NCBI GenBank assembly: GCA_016709765.1
Contig: JADJMD010000013.1
Location: 558,001-622,000 of the forward strand
Source: Ignavibacteriales bacterium
Lineage (GTDB): Bacteria; Bacteroidota; Ignavibacteria; Ignavibacteriales; Ignavibacteriaceae
Reading direction: 5' to 3'
DNA: 64,000 bases
The notes beneath the pieces were generated by a model. That model was not told the origin of the DNA and ran no database searches. It worked only from the letters and a program-made list of their open reading frames with translations. Numbering within the stretch: position 1 is the stretch's first letter; every line of letters begins with the position of its first letter. A program made the translations under genes and the position numbers. Positions 51,092 to 59,019 of this stretch are shown here, piece after piece.

Positions 51092-53299
51092 ATGAATTCT
51101 GCAAAAGAAAATATTATTGAATCTTCTGTTCAATACATAAAATCCGTTGGGCCAAAACGTGCAGAATCATTTTCTAAAATCGGTATAAATACAATTCGTG
51201 ATTTGATTTTCTACTTCCCATCAAGACATTTAGATCGCACGACTGTTTTAACAACAGCCAAAGCTTATGGTTATGCGATAAATGGTTATGACGGCGAAGC
51301 TACTATCATTGCTAAAGTTGTTGATAAAGAAAAAAGAAATCTTGGCAGAAAAGAAATTCTTAAAGTTCAATTCAGAGATTCATCCGGTTTTATTGAATGC
51401 GTTTGGTTTCACGGAGTAAAATATTTTTATTCCGTGTTTAATGAAGGAGATTACTTTGCGATCTCCGGTAAACCGGAAATAAATTATAACAAACTTCAAA
51501 TCGTGCATCCTGATTTTGATAAGATAACAGCAGAAGAAACACAAAGTTTTCTTAACACCGGAAATATTATTCCGTTTTACAGAATTCCAAAAGAGCTTAA
51601 ACAAAAAAATATTGGTGATTTAAGCTTACGCCGCATTATTAACTATGCTGTTGAAGATTACGCAGATAAGCTAGAAGAAACTTTACCTAATGAAATTATA
51701 ACCAAACATAATTTAATTGATTTAAAAACCGCAGTTAAAAATTATCATTACCCGCAAAGCAAGGAATTGTTTGAAAAAGCAAAACGCAGATTTAAGTTTG
51801 AAGAAATGTTTTACATCGAACTACTTGTTGCTCTAAGAAAAAACAACTATCAAACAAAGCTTGCTGGGAACAAAATGGAAATCAAATCTAAACTTGTTTC
51901 TGATTTTATTAAAACCCTTCCGTTTGAATTAACGCATTCACAGATAAATGTTTTGAGCGAAATTAAAAGTGATCTGTTGTCCGAAAAACCGATGAACAGG
52001 CTTCTGCAAGGCGATGTTGGAAGCGGAAAAACAATTGTTGCATTAATTGCAATGCTAATAGCAATAGATAATGGCTATCAAGTTTCGTTAATGGCTCCCA
52101 CAGAAATTTTAGCTGATCAGCATGCAAAAACTATTTCTGAAATGATGCGAATACTTTCTATAAACAACAAACAAAGAGAGATTAAAGTTAGTTTGTTACT
52201 CGGCGGACAAAAGAAATCTGTTCGAAACCAAAAACTTCTTGATATTGAGCTGCAGGATGCTGATATAATTATTGGTACGCATGCAATTTTTGAAGAACAA
52301 GTTAAATTTAAAAATCTTGGTTTGATTGTAATTGATGAACAGCATCGTTTTGGTGTTAAACAGCGTGGATTACTGCAAAGCAAAGGTAAAACACCTGATG
52401 TACTTGTAATGAGTGCAACGCCAATTCCAAGAACTCTTTCCATGACGGTATATGCAGATTTAGATTTATCCGTTATAAATGAAATGCCGAAGAACAGAAT
52501 TCCAATTAAAACAGTTTTACGCGGAGAGAAAAAACTGCCTGAGATTTACAATTTTATAGTTGATAAAGCAAAAGAAGGTTATCAAACCTTTTTGGTTTAC
52601 CCACTTGTTGAAGAATCAGAAAAACTGGATTTAAAAGCAGCAATTACTTTTTATGAAGATTTAAAAGAAAACCATCTTAAAAATCTTAAACTTGGATTGA
52701 TTCACGGCAGAATGAGCTGGCAGGAAAAAGAAGAAGTGATGCTAATGTTTAAAGAAAAGATGTTTGATGTTTTAGTTTCTACAACCGTTATTGAAGTTGG
52801 AATTGATATTCCTGATGCAAATATAATTCTGATTAACGATGCACATCGTTTTGGTTTATCCCAACTTCATCAACTACGTGGAAGAGTTGGGAGAAGTAAT
52901 AAACAAGCTTATTGCATTTTAATTACAAGAGATGAAATTGCTGTTAAGCAAATTGCGAATGAACTTGAGTTAGATTATTTATCTTCTGTACAGTTAGAAA
53001 AGTATAAATCATCTGTAAGATTACAATCGATGGTAAAACATTTAGATGGATTTAAAATTGCAGAGATAGATTTAAAACTGCGCGGGCCTGGAGATATTTT
53101 CGGAACAAAGCAAAGCGGCTTTCCGGATTTAAAGTACACAAACATTGTTGAAGATCATGAAATTATTCTCGAAGCAAAGGAAAGTGCGTTCGAATTAATA
53201 AAAAATGATCCGAATCTAAAAAATAATTTTTCTGTCGTCATTCGGGAAAATCTTATCAAATACTACTCAGAAAATCTTTCTTATGCTCAGATTGCTTAG
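51092..53299 (+). CDS. recG: ATP-dependent DNA helicase RecG
   Basis: 735 residues. It remodels stalled forks and branched recombination intermediates. The wedge/OB domain covers ~1-245 (SVQYIKSVGPKRAESFSKIGI, VQFRDSSGFIECVWFHGVKY). Helicase motifs: I LLQGDVGSGKT, Ia MAPTEILADQH, II VIDEQHRFGVKQR, III MSATPIPRTL, V VSTTVIEVGID, VI HQLRGRVGRS. The C-terminus contains the family's LRGPGDIFGTKQSGFPDL. Slightly longer than the E. coli enzyme (693). It stands alone, followed by a 218-bp gap. Confidence 0.98.
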   Translation: MNSAKENIIESSVQYIKSVGPKRAESFSKIGINTIRDLIFYFPSRHLDRTTVLTTAKAYGYAINGYDGEATIIAKVVDKEKRNLGRKEILKVQFRDSSGFIECVWFHGVKYFYSVFNEGDYFAISGKPEINYNKLQIVHPDFDKITAEETQSFLNTGNIIPFYRIPKELKQKNIGDLSLRRIINYAVEDYADKLEETLPNEIITKHNLIDLKTAVKNYHYPQSKELFEKAKRRFKFEEMFYIELLVALRKNNYQTKLAGNKMEIKSKLVSDFIKTLPFELTHSQINVLSEIKSDLLSEKPMNRLLQGDVGSGKTIVALIAMLIAIDNGYQVSLMAPTEILADQHAKTISEMMRILSINNKQREIKVSLLLGGQKKSVRNQKLLDIELQDADIIIGTHAIFEEQVKFKNLGLIVIDEQHRFGVKQRGLLQSKGKTPDVLVMSATPIPRTLSMTVYADLDLSVINEMPKNRIPIKTVLRGEKKLPEIYNFIVDKAKEGYQTFLVYPLVEESEKLDLKAAITFYEDLKENHLKNLKLGLIHGRMSWQEKEEVMLMFKEKMFDVLVSTTVIEVGIDIPDANIILINDAHRFGLSQLHQLRGRVGRSNKQAYCILITRDEIAVKQIANELELDYLSSVQLEKYKSSVRLQSMVKHLDGFKIAEIDLKLRGPGDIFGTKQSGFPDLKYTNIVEDHEIILEAKESAFELIKNDPNLKNNFSVVIRENLIKYYSENLSYAQIA

Positions 53300-53458
53300 T
53301 AAAGTAACCGCTCACATTACGCTTAATACTATAAACAGCCATTGCAAGTAACCTCAATTTAAATTGTCAAAAATATTTTTCTTTAGAATTCTTTTAAAAT
53401 CTTTAAAAGTAGATTGATGAACGCTTAAAAATATTTTTTCTATCAAATTCAAAACTTG

Positions 53459-53488
53459 TTGACAAAATATTTATAAACATTATATTTG
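53459..53488 (+). promoter_or_regulatory. Bacteroidota-type promoter of the ATP-grasp/KamA cluster
   Basis: TTG (53459-53461, within TTGACA), 19 nt, then TATATTTG (53481-53488), a perfect TAnnTTTG. Transcription near 53494 gives a short leader with AAGGAG at 53506-53511. The rest of the 53300-53517 gap shows nothing recognisable. Confidence 0.72.
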
Positions 53489-53544
53489 CTACAGTAAAAA
53501 TTAATAAGGAGAAAAATATTTTATCTTCCTTCTTTAACAAGAAG

Positions 53545-54600
53545 TTGAATGTTGCATTAGCATACAATTTAAAACCAGAAAGTGAAACTCTCTCCGCATT
53601 AGTGTCTCCAATTGTTAATAATCATTCAGAAAATTTTCAAGCGCAATTAGATACTTACGCTGAGTGGGATACCTGGGAAACTATTAATGCTGTTAAAGAT
53701 GCAATAGCTTGTTATAATAATGTTACTTTGATTGAAGCCAACGAGGAAGCGTATAATAAATTTCGAGAAATTAAACCTGACATTGTTTTTAATATTGCAG
53801 AAGGTGCGTTTGGTGTAAGTCGTGAAGCACAAATCCCTGCAATGCTTGATATGTTGCAGATTCCTTATACAGGTTCCGATGCTTTAACACTTGGAATTTG
53901 TTTAGACAAAGCCCGTACAAAAGAAATTTTAAGCTATTACAAAGTTCCCACCGCCAAATTTTTTGTGGCTGATAAAATTGAAGACGCAGAAAATCATAAT
54001 CTTAGCTTTCCGATGATTGTTAAACCAATTAGCGAAGGTTCCGGTAAAGGAATTTATGCTTCGTCATTCGTACACAACTCCGATGAACTGAAAAGAGAAA
54101 TTAAAAGAATTACTTCTGAGTATAATCAATCCGCATTAGTAGAAGAGTTTTTATCCGGAAGAGAGTTTACTGTAGCCGTTTTGGGAAACAATAGCGATAC
54201 AAAAATTTTACCTGCTATCGAAATGAGATTTGATAAATATCCTGAAGGAACTGCACCACTTTATTCCTACGAAGCTAAGTGGATTCTTGATACTAAAGAA
54301 AATGATTTTGATGTATTCGATTGCCCAGCAAATATCACAAAAGAACTTGAAGAAAAGATTAACAAAGTTTGTTTAGATACTTACAGAGTTTTAAAGTGCC
54401 GTGATTGGAGCAGAATTGATTTACGTCTTGATATAAATGGCACACCAAATATTATTGAAATAAATCCCTTACCAGGTATAATTCCTGACCCAAATGAAAA
54501 CTCAAGTTTTCCCAAAGCAGCTCGAGCTGTGGGAATTGAGTATAATGATATGATAAACACAGTTTTAGCATCAGCAATTAAGAGATATAATCTTTTATGA
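53545..54600 (+). CDS. D-Ala-D-Ala ligase-like ATP-grasp enzyme (first of pair)
   Basis: 351 residues, cytoplasmic. The ATP-grasp fold is clear: FNIAEGAFGVSREAQIPAML, YTGSDALTLGICLDKARTKE, PMIVKPISEGSGKGI, LVEEFLSGREFTVAVLG, and the metal-binding DLRLDINGTPNIIEINPLPG. Such enzymes activate a carboxylate as acyl phosphate and join it to an amine. The listed TTG start has no ribosome site, whereas AAGGAG at 53506-53511 is 6 nt from an in-frame ATT at 53518 that would add nine residues. It overlaps the second ATP-grasp gene by 4 bp. As neighbours include a second ligase and lysine aminomutase, a role outside peptidoglycan is likely. Confidence 0.88.
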   Translation: MNVALAYNLKPESETLSALVSPIVNNHSENFQAQLDTYAEWDTWETINAVKDAIACYNNVTLIEANEEAYNKFREIKPDIVFNIAEGAFGVSREAQIPAMLDMLQIPYTGSDALTLGICLDKARTKEILSYYKVPTAKFFVADKIEDAENHNLSFPMIVKPISEGSGKGIYASSFVHNSDELKREIKRITSEYNQSALVEEFLSGREFTVAVLGNNSDTKILPAIEMRFDKYPEGTAPLYSYEAKWILDTKENDFDVFDCPANITKELEEKINKVCLDTYRVLKCRDWSRIDLRLDINGTPNIIEINPLPGIIPDPNENSSFPKAARAVGIEYNDMINTVLASAIKRYNLL

Positions 54601-55658
54601 AAACCGCAGCTAAAATATTAATCTGTTATAATTCGCCCGTTAGCATATTTTCAGTCTATAATGGAAAACATTCTGAAGAATCTACAGCGAGTAAAGATTT
54701 ATCGGAACATTCATTTGCATCAAATATGGTAGAGATTGAGAATTATCTAAAAAATTTTTTTACTGATGTAAAATCTTTACCGATAGATAAGAATGTTAAC
54801 TACACAATTGATGAGATTACATCTTATAACCCGGACGCGATATTAAATTTTGTAGAATCAGTTGAAGGAATTACGTTCTACGAATATTGTATGGCTGGTT
54901 TATACGAATTACTTGGATACAATTATACCGGGAACATTCCATCAACTCTTGGTAATTGTTTAAATAAAGAACGCGCAAAAGAAATTTTATATTCAAACGG
55001 AATTAAAACTCCAAGAGCAATCACTTTATCACCCAAACAAAAATTTACAAATAAGGATGTTAATCTTAATTATCCTCTTATCTTAAAATTGGTTGATGAA
55101 GATGCGAGCATAGGAATATCTGAAAACTCAGTTGTAAACAATTATAAAGAATTAAAAAAGCATTTTACTTTTTTAACTGAGACTTACAAAAAGAAACTTA
55201 TTGTTGAAGAATACATTATTGGCAGAGAATTAAATTGTGCAATACTTGGAGACAAAGTACTTCCTATTTCTGAAATAGATTTTACCGGTTTACCGGAAAA
55301 TTTACCGAAGATAGTTACATACGATGGGAAGTGGATTGAAGACAGTACTTATTATAATCATACTAAACCTGTCTGTCCTGCTAATATTAAAAATGATATA
55401 AGAATCAAAATAGAAGAAACTGCATTACATGCCTATACTGTTTTAAATTGTAGGGATTATGCAAGAGTTGATGTAAGATTGACTGATGAAGGAACACCTT
55501 ACGTAATAGAAATTAATCCAAACCCTGATGTATCAAGTGATTCCGGTTTTGCAAGAGCGGCCGCAGCATCAGGAAAATCTTACAGTGAACTTTTATTTAC
55601 CATAATAAGTTTTGCATTACAGCGAAAAAAAAATGATACGACCAATAAAGCTGTCTGA
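54597..55658 (+). CDS. D-Ala-D-Ala ligase-like ATP-grasp enzyme (second of pair)
   Basis: 353 residues and a divergent paralogue of the preceding gene. Matching motifs: ILNFVESVEGITFYEYCMAG, YTGNIPSTLGNCLNKERAKE, PLILKLVDEDASIGI, IVEEYIIGRELNCAILG and DVRLTDEGTPYVIEINPNPD. The loop that in D-Ala-D-Ala ligases is EGSSxG reads EDASIG, so substrate choice probably differs from its partner. Its start overlaps the first ligase stop (ATGA). Its end overlaps the GNAT start. The two could act in sequence to add two residues, or form a heterodimer. Confidence 0.87.
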   Translation: MKTAAKILICYNSPVSIFSVYNGKHSEESTASKDLSEHSFASNMVEIENYLKNFFTDVKSLPIDKNVNYTIDEITSYNPDAILNFVESVEGITFYEYCMAGLYELLGYNYTGNIPSTLGNCLNKERAKEILYSNGIKTPRAITLSPKQKFTNKDVNLNYPLILKLVDEDASIGISENSVVNNYKELKKHFTFLTETYKKKLIVEEYIIGRELNCAILGDKVLPISEIDFTGLPENLPKIVTYDGKWIEDSTYYNHTKPVCPANIKNDIRIKIEETALHAYTVLNCRDYARVDVRLTDEGTPYVIEINPNPDVSSDSGFARAAAASGKSYSELLFTIISFALQRKKNDTTNKAV

Positions 55659-56115
55659 CAAAATTGAGATTGAAAATATGTTGAACAGGATTCCAAACTT
55701 TAAGGAAGAAGAAATTAAAGTTGCAATGGAGCTTGTAAATATTTCAGTTATGAATCCTGATCAGACGGACTATCATTTATACGTTTACGAAAATGATGGC
55801 AAGATTGTTGGTTATCATTGTACAGGTAAACGACCATTAACTGATGGAGTTTATGATCTCTATTGGATTGCTTCCGATCCTGCAATCTCAGGCAAAGGCA
55901 TCGGGAAACAACTTTTAGAACATGCTGAAGAGTTTGTAAGAAGTAACAACGGCAGATGGCTGCTGGCAGAAACTTCTTCAAAAGAAAGTTATGCTTCCAC
56001 GCAAAACTTTTATCTTAGAAATAAGTACTCTATTATTTCGGAGATAAGAGATTTTTACTCAGTAGGTGACGACCTGCTGGTATTTGGAAAGTATTTCAAC
56101 AATAAGAATCACTGA
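55633..56115 (+). CDS. GNAT-family N-acetyltransferase
   Basis: 160 residues from the ATG at 55633 (MIRPIKLSDKIEIENML), inside the end of the preceding ligase gene. The acetyl-CoA site is in LYWIASDPAISGKGIGKQLLEHAEEFVR (RxxGxG/A-type loop SGKGIGKQL), and AETSSKESYASTQNFYLRNKY is the typical last strand-helix. In Bacillus and methanogens an acetyltransferase (AblB/YodP) beside lysine 2,3-aminomutase acetylates beta-lysine, but those proteins are longer; this one is a short generic GNAT. Acetylation of a beta-lysine-derived product is a fair inference. It is 9 bp before kamA. Confidence 0.88.
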   Translation: MIRPIKLSDKIEIENMLNRIPNFKEEEIKVAMELVNISVMNPDQTDYHLYVYENDGKIVGYHCTGKRPLTDGVYDLYWIASDPAISGKGIGKQLLEHAEEFVRSNNGRWLLAETSSKESYASTQNFYLRNKYSIISEIRDFYSVGDDLLVFGKYFNNKNH

Positions 56116-56124
56116 GGAATCGTT

Positions 56125-57315
56125 ATGGAACTTTGGCAGCAAATGGTACGCGACAGTGTGCACACTGTTGATCAGCTCGTCGAAAAATTCGGGATCGACC
56201 GCAAAGTAGCGGAAGAACTTGATGAATTTTTTCAGGCACGTATCAATCCATATTATTTAGGCCTAATTCGCCAGCCCGGCGATCCAATCTGGCGTCAATG
56301 CGTTCCGGATAAAGAAGAACTGGAAGATTTTGATGCAGCAGAAGATCCGCTGATGGAAGATGCAATGAGTCCTGTGCCAAACATTACTCATCGTTATCCT
56401 GATCGTGCGCTGTTTCTTGTTACCAGCCAATGCGGTTTGTACTGTCGCTTCTGTACAAGAAAACGAAAAGTTGGCGATCATGATAAGATATCAATGAAAG
56501 GACTTGAAAGCGCTTTCAAATATCTTGAAGAACATACTGAAATACGTGATGTTATTCTTTCTGGCGGTGATCCTTTAATGCTAACTGATGCAATGTTAGA
56601 AAAGATTCTTGCAAGAATAAGAGCAATTCCTCATATCGAAATAATTCGTCTTGGTTCAAAAATGCCTTGTGTATTACCGCAGCGTATTACACCAAAGCTT
56701 GTAAATATGTTAAAGAAGTATCATCCTATTTATTGTAACACTCACTTTAATCATCCCTGGGAAATTACTCCTGAAAGTTCCAAAGCCTGCACTATGATGG
56801 CTGATGCAGGAATACCGATGGGCAACCAGATGGTTATTATGAAAGGTGTTAATGATGATCCTGCAGTTGTTAAAGAATTGATGCAGAAACTTCTTAAGAT
56901 TAGAGTTCGTCCTTATTATATGTATATGGCCGATGAAACGAAGGGCGCTAATCACTTTAGAACTTCTATTGAAACAGGTTTAAACATACTTGAGAATTTA
57001 AGAGGACATACAAGCGGCCTTGCTATTCCACATTTTGTAATTGATGCACCTGGCGGCGGCGGTAAGATTCCAATTCTACCAAACTATGTGCTTCATAAAG
57101 ATGAGGAAAGAATAATTCTAAGAAACTTTCAACATAAAATCTACACTTACAAGAATTATGAAGATAAGAATAATCCGGATGGGTTTGGAAGCAAGAAAAG
57201 CAATAGTAAAAATGGGAAGAACGGAAGCAATGGGAATGGTAACGGCAAAGGAAAGAAAGATGATATGAAGCCGAAGAAGATAAAACTTCCCGAACTATCT
57301 GAGATAGAGAATTAA
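56125..57315 (+). CDS. kamA: L-lysine 2,3-aminomutase (radical SAM)
   Basis: 396 residues. It interconverts L-lysine and L-beta-lysine with a 4Fe-4S cluster, AdoMet and PLP. The radical SAM motif is TSQCGLYCRFCTRKRKVG (Cx3Cx2C) near 102-118. Core motifs: DVILSGGDPLML, RLGSKMPCVLPQRIT, NTHFNHPWEIT, and the candidate lysine-binding Asps in YMADETKGANHFRT and VIDAPGGGGKIP. The core is complete, but the last ~45 residues are a low-complexity Asn/Gly/Lys tail. The first ~300 bp look richer in G+C than the neighbours. It ends the ATP-grasp/GNAT operon and is followed by a strong terminator. Confidence 0.95.
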   Translation: MELWQQMVRDSVHTVDQLVEKFGIDRKVAEELDEFFQARINPYYLGLIRQPGDPIWRQCVPDKEELEDFDAAEDPLMEDAMSPVPNITHRYPDRALFLVTSQCGLYCRFCTRKRKVGDHDKISMKGLESAFKYLEEHTEIRDVILSGGDPLMLTDAMLEKILARIRAIPHIEIIRLGSKMPCVLPQRITPKLVNMLKKYHPIYCNTHFNHPWEITPESSKACTMMADAGIPMGNQMVIMKGVNDDPAVVKELMQKLLKIRVRPYYMYMADETKGANHFRTSIETGLNILENLRGHTSGLAIPHFVIDAPGGGGKIPILPNYVLHKDEERIILRNFQHKIYTYKNYEDKNNPDGFGSKKSNSKNGKNGSNGNGNGKGKKDDMKPKKIKLPELSEIEN

Positions 57316-57320
57316 AAAGA

Positions 57321-57347
57321 AAACCCCGATGCCAATCGGGGTTTTTT
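57321..57347 (+). terminator. Terminator after kamA
   Basis: AACCCCGAT and ATCGGGGTT form a 9-bp stem around a short loop, followed by six T, starting 6 bp after the kamA stop. It closes the four-gene cluster. Confidence 0.92.
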
Positions 57348-57364
57348 GTTGCAATAATTTATTT

Positions 57365-57997
57365 TTATTCAATTATGATCTTTAACAAATCCTTTTCCAA
57401 ACTGTCTGTAGGAGTTTCAACAATTCTTCCAATTTCACTTCCGTCTTTGTAAAAAATAATTTTGAACGTTAATATCTAAGCCGCCTTCAAGTTTGTCAGA
57501 GTTTCAAAATCAGGTTTGTAGTAGTTGTATTCTGTTATCCATTTATTGAAAAAAAGATTTTTCACTTGCAGGAGTTTCAACAATTTTCCAATGGTTCACC
57601 GTTTTTAAAAAATAATTGTCGGGACTAATTCAATTTCAAGTCCTTCTGCTTCATTTGATAAACCTTGCTTTTCCCTGTTTACCCCAATTAAGGTAATTGA
57701 GTTTAAATCGAAGTTAAGTTCGTTTAATATCTTAAATAATCTTGGCAGTTGTTCCCTGCTATCACTGCAAGTGGAACGGAAGACAATTTTGATATTTAAG
57801 TCATCAAGTTTGCCTTCAAGACTATCAAGAGTTTCATAATCAGGTTGGTAGTTATTGTATGCTGTAGTCCAGTTATTGAAGAAAACAGAATCATTCATTT
57901 CGCTTGCAGGACAGTAGCCAAGGATTAATGGTTCCTTTTTTCTGGGTGGTTGTTTTGTCCGGCCCACCATTTTTTTAAAAAAAACTGCTAGAAACAT
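57365..57997 (-). pseudogene. Thioredoxin-like gene broken by partial tandem duplication
   Basis: Reading leftward, an intact 130-codon part (57997-57605) holds GYCPASEMNDSVFFNNW, NNYQPDYETLDSLEGKLDD, the redox-site-like FRSTCSDSREQLPRL and EIELVPTIIF, then a stop. In shifted frames the reading continues with FKNGEP, a second copy of the N-terminal part (TPASEKSFFNKWITEYN, YYKPDFETLTNLK) and then FYKDGSEIGRIVETPTDSLE with KDLLKIIIE before the TAA at 57365. So a duplicated gene lost the middle of its second copy and picked up frameshifts. The intact part might still be translated. The family is the thioredoxin-like group with CSDSR in place of CxxC. It lies 10 bp after nadK. Confidence 0.75.
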
Positions 57998-58007
57998 ATA
58001 CTTTTAA

Positions 58008-58904
58008 TCATAATTCTTTGCCATCTTTCTTAATCCTCAAATCAATTCCCCACAGCAATTTGTTTCTTAATGTTTCAAAATAAGTTGTCAGGGATGTGTG
58101 AACTAATTTTAACGGGCGATCACTTTTACAAATTTTTATTTCGGTAGGCGGTGGGAAATCAAAAACTCTTTGCCCATCGCAGCTAACTTGGATTTCTTTA
58201 TACGGTGAATCTGCTTTGATTACAATTTCCTGAGAGCTAGGAAGCACTAAAGGACGAACTGTTAAGCTGTGCGGAGAAATTGGTGAAAGAGTAATCACAT
58301 CAGTCTTAGGTGAAACAATTGGTCCTCCTACCGAAATTGAATAACCTGTGGAGCCTGTTGGTGTTGCAACAATTAATCCATCTGCAGAAAAAGTTGTAAC
58401 ATACTCACCATCAACCCAAACGGTAAGCTCAATCATTTTTGGCCAGCCGCCTTTATCAATTACAATATCGTTTATTGCATAAAGTTTTTCGGTTTCGTGT
58501 CCTAATGCTTCTCCGCTGATAACCATTCTTTCTTCAATACTGTACTTCCCTTCTTTAAGCTCTTGAATAATCTTATCCATCTGATCAATGTTTGCTTCAA
58601 CAAGAAATCCTAGCTTACCAAGATTAACACCAAGCACCGGCTTATCGTAAAATTGTGCATTGAATGCGGTTGCGAGCATTGTTCCATCACCACCGATTGA
58701 AATTATAAGATCAGCTTTTTCATAAACTTCTTTATCATCTGTTACAAAATCATCAAACAGTTCAATTTTGATTTTATCTTTATCTTCCAAAAGTGATTTT
58801 GTGAGGATATAATCGAGTTTGTTCTTTTTTAGTTTGGAAATAAAGGAAGAGACAACTTCAAAAACTGTTTCTTTGGTTATATTGGCAATGATTCCTATTA
58901 GCAT
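58008..58904 (-). CDS. nadK: NAD kinase
   Basis: 298 residues from the ATG at 58904; an in-frame TTG at 58955 would add 17 residues that do not resemble the family. It phosphorylates NAD to NADP. Landmarks: ISIGGDGTMLATAF near 65, GVNLGKLGFLVE, NDIVIDKGG, FSADGLIVATPTGSTGYSISVGGPIV and ITPISPHSL-like LSPISPHSL. Length fits. The thioredoxin-like remnant follows after 10 bp; the flippase gene is 64 bp upstream. Confidence 0.96.
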   Translation of the reverse strand: MLIGIIANITKETVFEVVSSFISKLKKNKLDYILTKSLLEDKDKIKIELFDDFVTDDKEVYEKADLIISIGGDGTMLATAFNAQFYDKPVLGVNLGKLGFLVEANIDQMDKIIQELKEGKYSIEERMVISGEALGHETEKLYAINDIVIDKGGWPKMIELTVWVDGEYVTTFSADGLIVATPTGSTGYSISVGGPIVSPKTDVITLSPISPHSLTVRPLVLPSSQEIVIKADSPYKEIQVSCDGQRVFDFPPPTEIKICKSDRPLKLVHTSLTTYFETLRNKLLWGIDLRIKKDGKEL

Positions 58905-59019
58905 ATTTTTCTCAAAGTTGTTTTTGTACAAGGATAAATTACAATTAATTGACAATATAAATGTCGAGAATTAAAGTCAAATTGTTTTATTTTATTATGA
59001 TAAACACCAAAGCAAACAT

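Noticed and set aside
53545..55658. Graspetide (ATP-grasp RiPP) system
   Set aside because: Both enzymes look like D-Ala-D-Ala ligases rather than graspetide ligases, and no precursor peptide gene is nearby.
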